From contig DWUX01000216.1 in NCBI GenBank assembly GCA_019120545.1, positions 1 to 52,720 on the forward strand: a stretch of 52,720 nt of DNA, in the 5' to 3' direction. A model generated the notes under the pieces. That model ran no database searches, had not been told where the DNA came from, and saw only the letters and a program-made list of their open reading frames with translations. The position numbers were made by a program, and so were the translations under genes. Shown piece by piece: positions 40,049 to 49,683 of the stretch (the first letter of the stretch is position 1; each line of letters opens with the position of its first letter). Source of the DNA: Candidatus Blautia stercoripullorum. GTDB taxonomy: Bacteria > Bacillota > Clostridia > Lachnospirales > Lachnospiraceae.

Positions 40049-40933
40049 ATGTTTCGGAAAAATAAAGAAAAGAGAGTGCGTACCATGAAGGTAGGCACAC
40101 ATAGAAAATCAGTCATTGCCTTGTGGCTCCTGCTGATCGGCAGCGTGTCCTTTGGTATCTACAAAAATTTTACGGCCATAGACCAACATACCACCCACGA
40201 AAAAGAGATTATACAGCTACAGCTAAATGATACTTCCGGGATTGAAAATTTCGTGAAGGACTTTGCCAGGGCTTTTTATGAGTGGGAAAATAACGAAGAA
40301 AGCATACAGGCCCGGACGGCAGCTATCAGTAACTACCTCACACCGGAGCTTCAGGATTTGAATATGGACACTGTACGAACGGATATCCCTACCTGCTCTT
40401 ATGTCAATGACGTGCAAATATGGGATATTAAAGAAGCCGGGGATCAGGAATATCAGATAAAATATTCTGTAGAACAATATGTTACCAAAGGAGAGGAAGC
40501 AACGACTGTAGAATCTTTTTTTGAAACTACCGTCCATGTAGACAGCACTGGAAACATGGTAATCGTCCAAAGCCCTGTCCCGGCCAGCAGGCCAGAGAAA
40601 TCAGATTATGAGCCAAAGGCTCCTGAATCTGATGGAAGTGTAGACGCAAAAACGATCCAGGAGGCCACCGATTTCCTGGAAACCTTTTTCAAGCTATACC
40701 CTACAGCCACAGAGGAAGAATTGGCATATTATGTGGAAGATTATGCTCTGGAACCAATAGAAGAAGACTATATTTTTTCAGAACTTATTAATCCGATTTT
40801 CAAAAAAGAAGAAGAAAACATAAAAGTTCACGTAAACGTGGCATTTATAGACCAGAATACGAAAGCAACTATTATTTCGGGATATGATTTAACCATAAAA
40901 AAAGAAGAAAACTGGCTTCTTATATCATCTTAA
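40049..40933 (+). CDS. Conjugal transfer protein TcpC/Orf13
   Basis: Full-length-looking 294 aa, N-terminal TM, TcpC family pattern; follows orf14. Confidence 0.87.
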   Translation: MFRKNKEKRVRTMKVGTHRKSVIALWLLLIGSVSFGIYKNFTAIDQHTTHEKEIIQLQLNDTSGIENFVKDFARAFYEWENNEESIQARTAAISNYLTPELQDLNMDTVRTDIPTCSYVNDVQIWDIKEAGDQEYQIKYSVEQYVTKGEEATTVESFFETTVHVDSTGNMVIVQSPVPASRPEKSDYEPKAPESDGSVDAKTIQEATDFLETFFKLYPTATEEELAYYVEDYALEPIEEDYIFSELINPIFKKEEENIKVHVNVAFIDQNTKATIISGYDLTIKKEENWLLISS

Positions 40934-40961
40934 AGTGAACCTCCCTGAAAGCATAAAAGTC

Positions 40962-41008
40962 AGAAGAGGAATATGCAAGAAATTTGCCTTCTTGCATATC
41001 CCTCTTCT
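40962..41008. other. Strong 18-bp-stem hairpin lacking a clear T-tract
   Basis: agaagaggaatatgcaag aaatttgcctt cttgcatatccctcttct. Confidence 0.7.
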
Positions 41009-41128
41009 AAATATCAAATAAAAGTCTAAAGAGTAGCAATGAGTTTAACATTTTTGCCATCCTCCAATCCATTCATTTTTAGAATAACTCTTGAATTATT
41101 ATTATATCTCATCTAAAATAATAAAAAA

Positions 41129-41995
41129 ATGAAAGGAGTTTCTATTATGAAAAAGAAATTTATCTTAGGTATGGTTACCTGTTTTATTCTATTATTTACT
41201 TGCAGTTGTTCTTTATTTGATTCAACCTCAAAAGACAAAGTTTCTACCTCACAGAATAGTATAGAAGAGCCAAAATCTGATACTCCTTCAGAAACACAAA
41301 AAAATAATAACTCCAGCAATACAGAGTCTGAAAATTCTAATACTACCGATACAGATAAAGATACAAATAGCGAACCGGAATCCAGCAATGAGTCAGAAAA
41401 TGACGCCTCTATTAACGGTGATTCTTCTTTACCCAATAATGCTGATTCTTCAAACAGTGATTCTTCCACAAATAGCAATGAAGAAGAGACTTCACCAACT
41501 ATTCAAACTACTGTTGGTTATGTGCTTTCATGTGAAGGAAATACAATGTACGTAGATTTGCAAAACACCGGTGGCAGACTTTATCCTGGGGAAGGTGAAA
41601 ATCGTAAGGTGGCATTTGACATATCAAATGCTGAGCGAGTCCAAACCAATATTTCAGAGTTTAATCCTGCCAGAAATAATCTTATACGACCAGGAATTCA
41701 AGTAAATATTGAGTACTATATTAAAAATCAAACTAATATTGCTACTAAGCTCACTTCTGATGGAGATGAAATGGAGCCATATAGTCCTGTAGCAATAGGA
41801 AAAGTAATAGCCGTGACAGATACAGAAGTCAGCATAACTGTCACGGAAGGTGAGAATATTGGTGAGAATATTTCTTTTGATTTAACTAATTGTGATTCAA
41901 ATGGAGATACAATATCTATTGACAGCCAAGTAGCCATAGCTTACTATACAAGTCAAGATATAAATTATGCTGTTTATATTGAATCCGTATCTTAA
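41129..41995 (+). CDS. Putative lipoprotein with long Ser/Asn/Glu-rich linker and C-terminal beta-type domain
   Basis: FILLFTCSCSLFD lipobox; low-complexity linker; distinct AT-rich composition; start could be M at 41147. Confidence 0.75.
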   Translation: MKGVSIMKKKFILGMVTCFILLFTCSCSLFDSTSKDKVSTSQNSIEEPKSDTPSETQKNNNSSNTESENSNTTDTDKDTNSEPESSNESENDASINGDSSLPNNADSSNSDSSTNSNEEETSPTIQTTVGYVLSCEGNTMYVDLQNTGGRLYPGEGENRKVAFDISNAERVQTNISEFNPARNNLIRPGIQVNIEYYIKNQTNIATKLTSDGDEMEPYSPVAIGKVIAVTDTEVSITVTEGENIGENISFDLTNCDSNGDTISIDSQVAIAYYTSQDINYAVYIESVS

Positions 41996-42018
41996 TTATA
42001 ACTTGTTTTAACTGAGTT

Positions 42019-42048
42019 AAAAGGAGCTAGTAAATAAGCTCCTTTTTG
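42019..42048 (+). terminator. Intrinsic terminator of the lipoprotein gene
   Basis: aaaaggagctagtaaataagctccttttt. Confidence 0.8.
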
Positions 42049-42061
42049 TTTACAGTTATGA

Positions 42062-42098
42062 GCTTTCATACTTTGTTATAAATGAAAGCAATTTTTTC
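42062..42098 (+). terminator. Second tandem terminator-like hairpin
   Basis: gctttcatactttgttataaatgaaagcaatttttt. Confidence 0.6.
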
Positions 42099-42283
42099 AT
42101 AAAACCTCTGCTATCAACCCTAGAGGATTAAAAGCACGCCGACTCACCACCTGAAGTGATCCACTCAGGGCGCAAATTTGGCAACATTGGGATTTTCAGT
42201 TTAACTTTTGAAATTTCTTTACGTCAAATACCTTATAGGTAATGAGAAGTTTTTCTCAGGCACCTTGACAGCAGAATATTAGT

Positions 42284-42581
42284 GGTGAAAGCCGGTCTTG
42301 TCCACCATGGGTTAAACATATACATGGCAGTTCATTTTCTCCGGCTGTTCCATGGGAAGATAAATCTTCACCGGTCTCCCTGCCCGAAGATTAAAGTTCT
42401 CCATATTAGAAGTGTTTTGAATGCGAAGGCAGATCTCCCCCAGGCAGCAGTCCTTTGTCATATGTTCTGCCATTTCTACATAAAGCCCTTCTTCTTCCCG
42501 GCCTTCTGTGTTCAGAGTGATTTCCGGGTAAAAACTTTTTCCTTTCTGACAGTATATCTCACATCTTACATTTTCCCTCAT
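42284..42581 (-). pseudogene. N-terminal part of the split GH36/Sip1-like gene, with +1 frameshift
   Basis: MRENVRCEIYCQKGKSFYP...RPVKIYLPMEQPEKMN then, in another frame, AMYMFNPWWTRPAFT; SD aaaggaaa before ATG. Confidence 0.65.
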
Positions 42582-42694
42582 ATATATTTCCTTTCTTATT
42601 CTTATAATCTTACAGCTGACGCCAACCGGGGAGGTAAGGATACAGGCATGCCGCCGCATCCTTGCCTCCCCGGCCACGGTGCAGACTATATTTT

Positions 42695-42904
42695 TTATTC
42701 CCACTTTGCAAACAACATGCAAGTGCCGCTTCTGTGGTACATTTCAATAGTTTTTTCCAGGCGTTCCCGGTCTACCCGGAGGTATTCTGCCTGGCAGTCA
42801 AGACACATAAATTCCTTTGAAGCTATACCGAACAATTTTCTGTGCAGAGCGATCTCATCAGACATGAGCCCTGCCCCGCATTTCATGCAGATATGATCCG
42901 TCAT
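42695..42904 (-). CDS. Small zinc-ribbon-like protein
   Basis: CMKCGAG...CLDC; ATGA overlap with the GH27 stop. Confidence 0.7.
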   Translation of the reverse strand: MTDHICMKCGAGLMSDEIALHRKLFGIASKEFMCLDCQAEYLRVDRERLEKTIEMYHRSGTCMLFAKWE

Positions 42905-44055
42905 TTTCTCGGCACCACTTTACATCTGTAGACTTTTGATCCATGTGCCGGAACTTTAACTGAAAATCTCTCTCTTTTCTTTCCCAGATTTTCATGGTCA
43001 ATGCAGTCATAAAACTCCAGAGCCATTCCTGAGCTTACTGTCAGTCCCAGATCCCAGAAATCCACAACCGCCATTGCAGGTACATCTCCCATATTAAACA
43101 TCCCAACTGCTACATCCCCATTCGATAAAAATTTTACCAGTATAAACACATCAGGGCTGTTAGACAGACAGTTTACCCGGAAAGGAGCGCGGCATTCTGT
43201 ATCCTGATTAATGGCGATCAGATCTTTATTCAGCAGGATCTTCTTCGTCTCCTCTGTAAGGTTTCTCACATCGCAGCCGATCATCAGGGGAGAATTCATC
43301 ATAGCCCAAAGGGAGAAATGGGTCTGATACTCTTCGTCTGTACATCCGCCGGCGGAAATATATTCATTTCCTCCTTTTCCATGGAGGCCCACTACCAGCA
43401 TGTCCATATCGTTATGGCAGAAAGGACCGGAAAAAGCCATTTTATCCATCTGGGAAAGGGCAATATCCTTTATAGAATTCCAGCAGTCTGTAATGTCCTG
43501 GGTGGAGCGGAACAGATGAGCTCCTGTGGAACTGATCCACTCATGAACGGACTCCGTCCCCCACTGGCAGGCGGAAAAAACAATATCTCTTCCTGAATTT
43601 GCCAGAGCCAGGCCCATTCTCCGGTACAAAGTTCTGCAGTCCTGAAACTGGGGCTTAAAGCAGTTGTCATACTTCAGATAATCTACGCCCCACTGGGCAA
43701 ACTGACGGGCGTCTTCATATTCATGTTCAAAACTTCCGGGATAATCCGCGCAGGTCCTTGTGCCGCAGCAGCTGTACATTCCAAACTTAAATCCCTTATC
43801 GTGGACATAGTCAGCCAGAGCTTTTATGCCATTGGGAAATTTTTCCGGATCCGCTACCAGCCTGTCTTCGCTGTCCCGCTCCTTCAGGCTCCAGCAGTCG
43901 TCCATTACTACATACTCATAACCTGCTTCCAGGAATCCCTGGTCTTTCATTGCGTCAACCGTCTCTTTGATCAGATCTTCGCTGATCTTATCGGTAAAAG
44001 TATTCCATGAGTTCCATCCCATGGGAGGAACTGCACACATTGCTTTTCTGTTCAT
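42901..44055 (-). CDS. GH27 alpha-galactosidase
   Basis: PPMGWNSWNTF, YVVMDDCW, DYLKYDNC (nucleophile), DITDCWNS. Confidence 0.92.
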   Translation of the reverse strand: MNRKAMCAVPPMGWNSWNTFTDKISEDLIKETVDAMKDQGFLEAGYEYVVMDDCWSLKERDSEDRLVADPEKFPNGIKALADYVHDKGFKFGMYSCCGTRTCADYPGSFEHEYEDARQFAQWGVDYLKYDNCFKPQFQDCRTLYRRMGLALANSGRDIVFSACQWGTESVHEWISSTGAHLFRSTQDITDCWNSIKDIALSQMDKMAFSGPFCHNDMDMLVVGLHGKGGNEYISAGGCTDEEYQTHFSLWAMMNSPLMIGCDVRNLTEETKKILLNKDLIAINQDTECRAPFRVNCLSNSPDVFILVKFLSNGDVAVGMFNMGDVPAMAVVDFWDLGLTVSSGMALEFYDCIDHENLGKKRERFSVKVPAHGSKVYRCKVVPRK

Positions 44056-44204
44056 TTTTTATTTCCTCTCCGCTATCATATTTTCTTAATTGTAACCTTT
44101 GCCTTTCATAAAATAAATGGTAACAATATGCACTGAATGGTAAATTCTTGCCATATTCATCTCAAAAGTATATAATAAAGAAAACTTTTCACGGAGGGCT
44201 TCCT

Positions 44205-45083
44205 ATGCTTTCTATTATGCACCAGCATATCGGTTTCAGCTCATCTTCAGATCTGGCTTTACTGACACTGAAAGGAATAGGTCTTCAGTATATAGATACA
44301 CCTTCCTACTCCTGGGACAATCGAAACCGTAAAGATTCACACTGCACTATCCAATATTGTATTGACGGCGAAGGAGCCATTGAGGCTGACGGAATCAAAT
44401 ATCCTCTGCGTCAAAAGGATGCTTTTATCATCGATATACCGGGAGCCAGCCATTATTATCTGCCAAAGCATTCTTCCCACTGGGAATTTATATATCTGGA
44501 ATTTACCAAAGAATGTCTTCCCTTACTATGGAAAATACACCGGACCATCGGTCCTGTTATCCACTTTCCGGAAGACTCTCTATTTTTCAGAAGGATGATG
44601 GAAATTTATGATATGGCCCTTAACAATGAATTGAAATCCTATTTTGAAAATGCCAGGATTTCCTATGACTTCTGGCTGCGGCTGACAGAATATGCCATGA
44701 CCTTATCGGTCAGTGAAATTTCAAAGGTGGATCATGCCAAAGCTTTTATAGATCAGAATTACTACATGGAGGATCTGAACCTGGATCTGATAGCTGGTCA
44801 TGCAGGCATGTCCAAGTATTCCTTGTGTAAAGAATTCCACAAAAAATACGGAGTCTCTCCGGGAAAATATCTCAGAGAACTCCGTATCTCTCAGGCTTGC
44901 CGCCTGCTTATGACAAAGTCTGATCATACACTGCAGGAAATTGCCCAGATGGTAGGCTATTCCAATAATAATTATTTTGGAAAAGTTTTCAAAGCAGAAA
45001 AAGGTATCAGCCCTGATAAATACCGGAAACAATCTGTTAAATACGATCTTGTCCGTGCTGTGTATGAGACGCCCCTTATCTAA
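44205..45083 (+). CDS. AraC-family transcriptional regulator
   Basis: Cupin-like N-term; HTH QIAQ(EI)AQMVGYSNNNYFGKVFKAEKGISPDKYRK; start at SD ggaggg / ATG 44205. Confidence 0.9.
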   Translation: MLSIMHQHIGFSSSSDLALLTLKGIGLQYIDTPSYSWDNRNRKDSHCTIQYCIDGEGAIEADGIKYPLRQKDAFIIDIPGASHYYLPKHSSHWEFIYLEFTKECLPLLWKIHRTIGPVIHFPEDSLFFRRMMEIYDMALNNELKSYFENARISYDFWLRLTEYAMTLSVSEISKVDHAKAFIDQNYYMEDLNLDLIAGHAGMSKYSLCKEFHKKYGVSPGKYLRELRISQACRLLMTKSDHTLQEIAQMVGYSNNNYFGKVFKAEKGISPDKYRKQSVKYDLVRAVYETPLI

Positions 45084-45170
45084 AGGATACCTGGTACGGC
45101 CGGCTCACATACCTGCTGCCTGTTTTATTTTTGGAAAGATATCTATGGTAAAATATTGCCATGTTCCTTT

Positions 45171-45533
45171 TTATTGGAGTTCCTGCTTTAGCTTTGGATT
45201 TACAATGAAGAAAAATAAGAGCAGACTGTTCCCTAAGATTTCTTTTGCCTGCTGATGATTCTTCTGTCCCAGGCTGATACTCATAAAAGAGGCACCGCCG
45301 ATCCCTACCATATAAGCGAATGCGGTAACTGCCGTCAATGCCGGAGTGCATACGCCGATACCGGCAAGAGCGATCCCTCCCGTTTCGGGGATCTGTCCTA
45401 CAAAGATCCGGTCCACAATGCTGTACAGCATATTAAAAAACTGGCCGAACATAGCCGGGATCCCCAGACGGAGGACCAGGCTCCTGACCGATGTTTTCTC
45501 CAGTAATTCTTCCGTTGTATTCAATTCAGACAT
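45171..45533 (-). pseudogene. MATE-family transporter, N-terminal fragment only
   Basis: RSLVLRLGIPAMFGQFFNMLYSIVDRIFVGQIPETGG..., ends after about 110 aa. Confidence 0.8.
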
Positions 45534-45553
45534 TTCTGGTTTCGTTCCGGAAC

Positions 45554-46126
45554 TTACTTTTTCATCAGATCTGCACCGCTGTGCCAGGCCTGTCCAACCT
45601 TTTCACCGATCGCATAATATCCGTTCTGCATCTGATCAAAGACAAATGCCTGGAGTTTTCCTGCATCGATCTTTCCTGCTTCATCCAGCACCTTTTCATC
45701 TGCGATCACATTGACGATCTTTCCAAGGACACGCAGGCCGTAAGGCTGTGACTGCATCTCCACGACTTCACACTCCAGGGTAAGAGGATACTCTGTAATG
45801 ACCGGGGCATCTACTCTCTCGCTTTTCACTGCGTGAAGTCCGGTACGCTCAAACTTGTCTGCCATTTTATTGGAGCTGGCGATTCCCAGGAAATCGGATT
45901 CCCGCAGGGTGTCTGTTCCAGGTACAGCAAGAGTAAAGGCCCTTCTTGTCTCAATATTAGCTACTGTTTTGTGCTCGGCTTCCAGATTCAGTGCAACCAT
46001 ATCTTCTGCACAGATCCCTCCCCATGCCATCATCATAACGTCCACTGTATTATCTTCATTATAAGTGCCGATCATATAAGTCGGCATAGGAAATAAATAT
46101 GGCTTAACGCCCAGGTTTTTTGACAT
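45554..46126 (-). CDS. Flavin reductase family protein
   Basis: FMN-binding split-barrel type sequence. Confidence 0.85.
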   Translation of the reverse strand: MSKNLGVKPYLFPMPTYMIGTYNEDNTVDVMMMAWGGICAEDMVALNLEAEHKTVANIETRRAFTLAVPGTDTLRESDFLGIASSNKMADKFERTGLHAVKSERVDAPVITEYPLTLECEVVEMQSQPYGLRVLGKIVNVIADEKVLDEAGKIDAGKLQAFVFDQMQNGYYAIGEKVGQAWHSGADLMKK

Positions 46127-46184
46127 AATTTTTGTCTCCTTTCTTATCTCTGCTATTAAATTGATATCTTTCCTTTTCCGGGAA

Positions 46185-46736
46185 CTACTTTATGGATTTT
46201 CCCAGTTCGTAGGCCTGCTGAATTTCTGTTTTTCCTTTAATGTCCCCCACATTCATGTTTCCTCCTGCAAGAACGTGTCCGAGATTTTCCCACCGGAGAT
46301 GTTCCAGCAGATGGTCATAGTAAAGAACTGCGTCATCAAAGCCATGTCCCTCTGCTGCCATTAGCAGGGCAGACGCTCTTCCGTTTCCTCTCAGCAGATT
46401 GCCGTCTCCCTCTTCCAAGGCAAATAAACGGTCAAGAGCCGTGCGCAGCTGTCCGCTCATTGTCCAGTAGTACAGCGGACTTGCCAGTACCACTACCTCC
46501 GCCTCTTTTACTGCCGGATAAATCTGATCCATGTCATCTTTCTGTACACAGGGACAGGCTTTGCTGCTGTGTCCGCCAAAGCAACCTTTGCATCCATGGA
46601 TATCCATACCGGAAAGGAAAAATTCTGTCACGGTATTTCCCGCACTTTCTGCTCCTTCTGTAAAGGATCTTACCAGAGCTGACGTGTTTCCATTTTTTCT
46701 GGGGCTTCCGTTTAAAATTACGATTTTCTTACCCAT
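46185..46736 (-). CDS. NADPH-dependent FMN reductase/flavodoxin-family oxidoreductase
   Basis: ILNGSPRKNGNTSALVRSFTEGAE; CKGCFGG; ASPLYYWTMSGQLRTALDRLFAL. Confidence 0.9.
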   Translation of the reverse strand: MGKKIVILNGSPRKNGNTSALVRSFTEGAESAGNTVTEFFLSGMDIHGCKGCFGGHSSKACPCVQKDDMDQIYPAVKEAEVVVLASPLYYWTMSGQLRTALDRLFALEEGDGNLLRGNGRASALLMAAEGHGFDDAVLYYDHLLEHLRWENLGHVLAGGNMNVGDIKGKTEIQQAYELGKSIK

Positions 46737-46880
46737 AATAAATCTCTCCTTTATTCAGCGGATTGACTTTTCCCGCTGCTGATATTACAATCATAGCAAG
46801 AATACGTCAGAAAACAAGTACGCACATAAAAGTGCGATACTTACAAATAGGTTCAATATTTACCTGAAGGAGAGTGTAAA

Positions 46881-47213
46881 ATGGGAAAAAGATGTATATC
46901 CAATGAGACTTTAAGCACCACCGGATTCAGCTATACCTTATCTTTGATCAACGGGAAATATAAAATGACGATCCTCTACACACTGATGGAATTCGGTGTA
47001 GTAAGGTTCAATGAAATAAAAAGATATATTGGACAGATCTCTTATAAAACTCTAAGTTCTACTTTAAAGGAACTGGAAGCCGACCAGCTGGTACACAGGG
47101 AAGAATATCCCCAGATTCCGCCTAAAGTCGAATACAGTCTGACGGAAAGGGGCAAATCTCTGATCCCGATCCTGGACGGGATGTGCGAATGGGGTGATAA
47201 AAACCGGCTCTGA
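46881..47213 (+). CDS. HxlR-family transcriptional regulator
   Basis: NGKYKMTILYTLMEFGVVRFNEIKRYIGQISYKTLSSTLKELEADQLVHREEYPQIPPKVEYSLTERGKSL. Confidence 0.93.
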   Translation: MGKRCISNETLSTTGFSYTLSLINGKYKMTILYTLMEFGVVRFNEIKRYIGQISYKTLSSTLKELEADQLVHREEYPQIPPKVEYSLTERGKSLIPILDGMCEWGDKNRL

Positions 47214-47357
47214 TATGCCGGTTTTTCCCTGTAATTTTTATTCAGATTCTTCTGCTCTCAGAAAAATTATCATGTCAGAAAATTTCTCACAAGGACAACT
47301 ATCCCGAATCCACATAGACCTGCGTCTGAGTCAGCGCCGCCCTGTTCCAGAAAGCCA

Positions 47358-48530
47358 TCAAATATTCAGCTTTCTGTTTCCAGTCTTTGTTCTTGTTTCT
47401 CCACGCACTCTCAAAGTGATCAGTCCAAAAGCACAGGCAATGAAAAGGATACCTCCCAGAACAATGTACTGGGTTCCCATCTTAGAAAGGAAGTAACCGC
47501 ATACAGAGGTTCCTACTGTGGTTCCAAGATTGGTAGAGGCAAGAAAAAGTCCATTTGCAAAATCCGGTGCTTTCGGCGCCGCTGTTGCCAGCCAGTATTG
47601 ATTAATGTTGGCCCCTGCTCCGGCAAGAACGCCCCAGACGAATGTAAGAACTGCCATAGGCACCGTAAAATATCCCAGGAAAAACAGCACCGCATATACT
47701 GCTGCAAGAAGAAAAGGGAATGTTACCACAAATCCAAGGGGACGGCTGCTGAGCATCCTGCCGGCGATCAGATTTCCTATGATATTGGATAATCCGTATA
47801 CAAGAAGAAGGATACTGATCAGCCCCGCAGACAGCTGGGTTACTGTTTCCATATATTCTGAAAGATAACTATACACACCAAATATAGAGCCGTTTAAGAA
47901 CATTACTCCGACAATGGAAAGCCAGGTTTTGCTCTCTTTGAGAACACTTAACTGGGAACCATAAGACAGTTTTTCCTTCACCGGAAGATCCGGTACTGCA
48001 AAAATCGTGGCGATCAAAGCTGCTCCATTTACTGCTGCGAAAAACAGCATACCGATCCTCAGCGAAGTCATGCTGGAAATATAGCTTACGATAGGCACAC
48101 CCAGGACCATACCGGCAGAAACTCCCATCATGACCTTCGATACCGCCTTAGGGGAGTCCTTTTCCGGAACAGAAGAACCGGCCACAGACATTGCCATAGA
48201 CACATATACCGGCTGGAAAAAGGCCGGGATCACACGGGTGACCAGAACTACCGGAAAATTTGTAGCAAAGGCTGAGATCACATTGCATAGCGTAAACACA
48301 CTCAAAACAAGGATCATAGCCTTTTTTCTGTTAATTCCTGAGAAAAAAAGAGGCATTGTCGGCCCGGACACTGCTACGACCAACGCAAACATACTGACAA
48401 GAAGACCAGCCGTTGACACTGTCACTCCATAATTCTCTGACACAAGGGGAAGGATCCCCACTACTCCCATCTCCGTATTGATAATACTGAAAACACCTAT
48501 TGTTAAAATAAGGATCAAACCTTTTTTCAT
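47358..48530 (-). CDS. MFS transporter (AraJ/drug-efflux type)
   Basis: 12-TM; TEMGVVGILPLVSENYGVTVSTAGLLVSMFAL. Confidence 0.9.
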   Translation of the reverse strand: MKKGLILILTIGVFSIINTEMGVVGILPLVSENYGVTVSTAGLLVSMFALVVAVSGPTMPLFFSGINRKKAMILVLSVFTLCNVISAFATNFPVVLVTRVIPAFFQPVYVSMAMSVAGSSVPEKDSPKAVSKVMMGVSAGMVLGVPIVSYISSMTSLRIGMLFFAAVNGAALIATIFAVPDLPVKEKLSYGSQLSVLKESKTWLSIVGVMFLNGSIFGVYSYLSEYMETVTQLSAGLISILLLVYGLSNIIGNLIAGRMLSSRPLGFVVTFPFLLAAVYAVLFFLGYFTVPMAVLTFVWGVLAGAGANINQYWLATAAPKAPDFANGLFLASTNLGTTVGTSVCGYFLSKMGTQYIVLGGILFIACAFGLITLRVRGETRTKTGNRKLNI

Positions 48531-48698
48531 TAAAATAGCACCTCCTGTTTGTTTTCTATACCAAATATAGCAGGGGTGCCATAAAATAACAAATACTTAT
48601 ATTTAATAGAATATTATAGTTTTTTTCTATTCAAGTTTAACCATGACCTAACCTTAAAATAAAATGGTTTTTAGAAAATCTAAAAGCGAGGTGATTCT

Positions 48699-49610
48699 GT
48701 GTATAGCCGGGAGCTGACTACTTTTATTGCGGTGGCTGACCAGGGAAGTTTTCTGAAAGCGTCAAAGGAGCTATATATTACACCGGCTTCTGTCATGAAT
48801 CAGATCAACAAGCTGGAATCCCTGATCGGTGTAAAACTGATTGAACGTACCAATCAGGGCACCCAGCTGACTGCTGCCGGACGTTCCATCTATAAAGACG
48901 CAAAAAAGATAATCAAACAATCCGAACAGGCCATTGCCCGGGCACGTCAGATCGCAAATGATGAACAGCAGGCCATTCGTGTTGGGACATCCATCCTACG
49001 GCCCTGTAAGACACTGGTTGAACTGTGGTCGAGGATTGACGATGGCACGCTGCCCATCACAATACATATCGTTCCCTTCGACGACAGCCCGGTCAGCATG
49101 GAAACTATGTTGGATTCTCTTGGACGGGAGATTGACTGCTTTGTAGGTCCCTGTGATTCCCTTACCTGGAAGGAACGATACAATATCCTCTCCCTGAAAC
49201 CTGTGAATTGCTGCATTGCAGTTCCACGGAAGCATAAATTATCCAAAAAGAAGAAACTTACCTGGAGTGACCTTGAAGGAGAAACCTTTATGCTGGTGAA
49301 ACAGGGAGATTCCCCTGTGTTGAACAAAATGCGGGATGAAATTGAAACAAAGCATCCGCAAATCACGCTACTTGATACTCCGCACTTTTATGATACCGGC
49401 GTTTTTAATGAATGCGAACAAATGGGATGTGTGATGGAAACCCTGGACATTTGGAAAGATGTTCATCCATCTATTGTGACGATTCCCATGGAATGGGATT
49501 ATGAAATGCCATATGGGATAGTGTATGCGAAAAATCTATCTGGAGCTATGCAGACATTTATCCACACACTTCAAAAATATTTAAATATAGAAACAGAGCT
49601 GTTGCATTAA
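48699..49610 (+). CDS. LysR-family transcriptional regulator
   Basis: MYSRELTTFIAVADQGSFLKASKELYITPASVMNQINKLESLIGVKLIERTNQG. Confidence 0.93.
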   Translation: MYSRELTTFIAVADQGSFLKASKELYITPASVMNQINKLESLIGVKLIERTNQGTQLTAAGRSIYKDAKKIIKQSEQAIARARQIANDEQQAIRVGTSILRPCKTLVELWSRIDDGTLPITIHIVPFDDSPVSMETMLDSLGREIDCFVGPCDSLTWKERYNILSLKPVNCCIAVPRKHKLSKKKKLTWSDLEGETFMLVKQGDSPVLNKMRDEIETKHPQITLLDTPHFYDTGVFNECEQMGCVMETLDIWKDVHPSIVTIPMEWDYEMPYGIVYAKNLSGAMQTFIHTLQKYLNIETELLH

Positions 49611-49683
49611 TCAAAATTAATGCAGCAGCTCTTTCCTGCTAAGTACCATTGGATGGATACAGCTATGTATAGTCTCTAATATT

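Larger units (their letters stand above)
37826..42283 (+). mobile_element. Degraded Tn916-family ICE remnant
   Basis: ardA-like fragments, orf15, orf14 and orf13 (tcpC) homologs in Tn916 order; no integrase, relaxase or VirB4 present. Confidence 0.85.
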
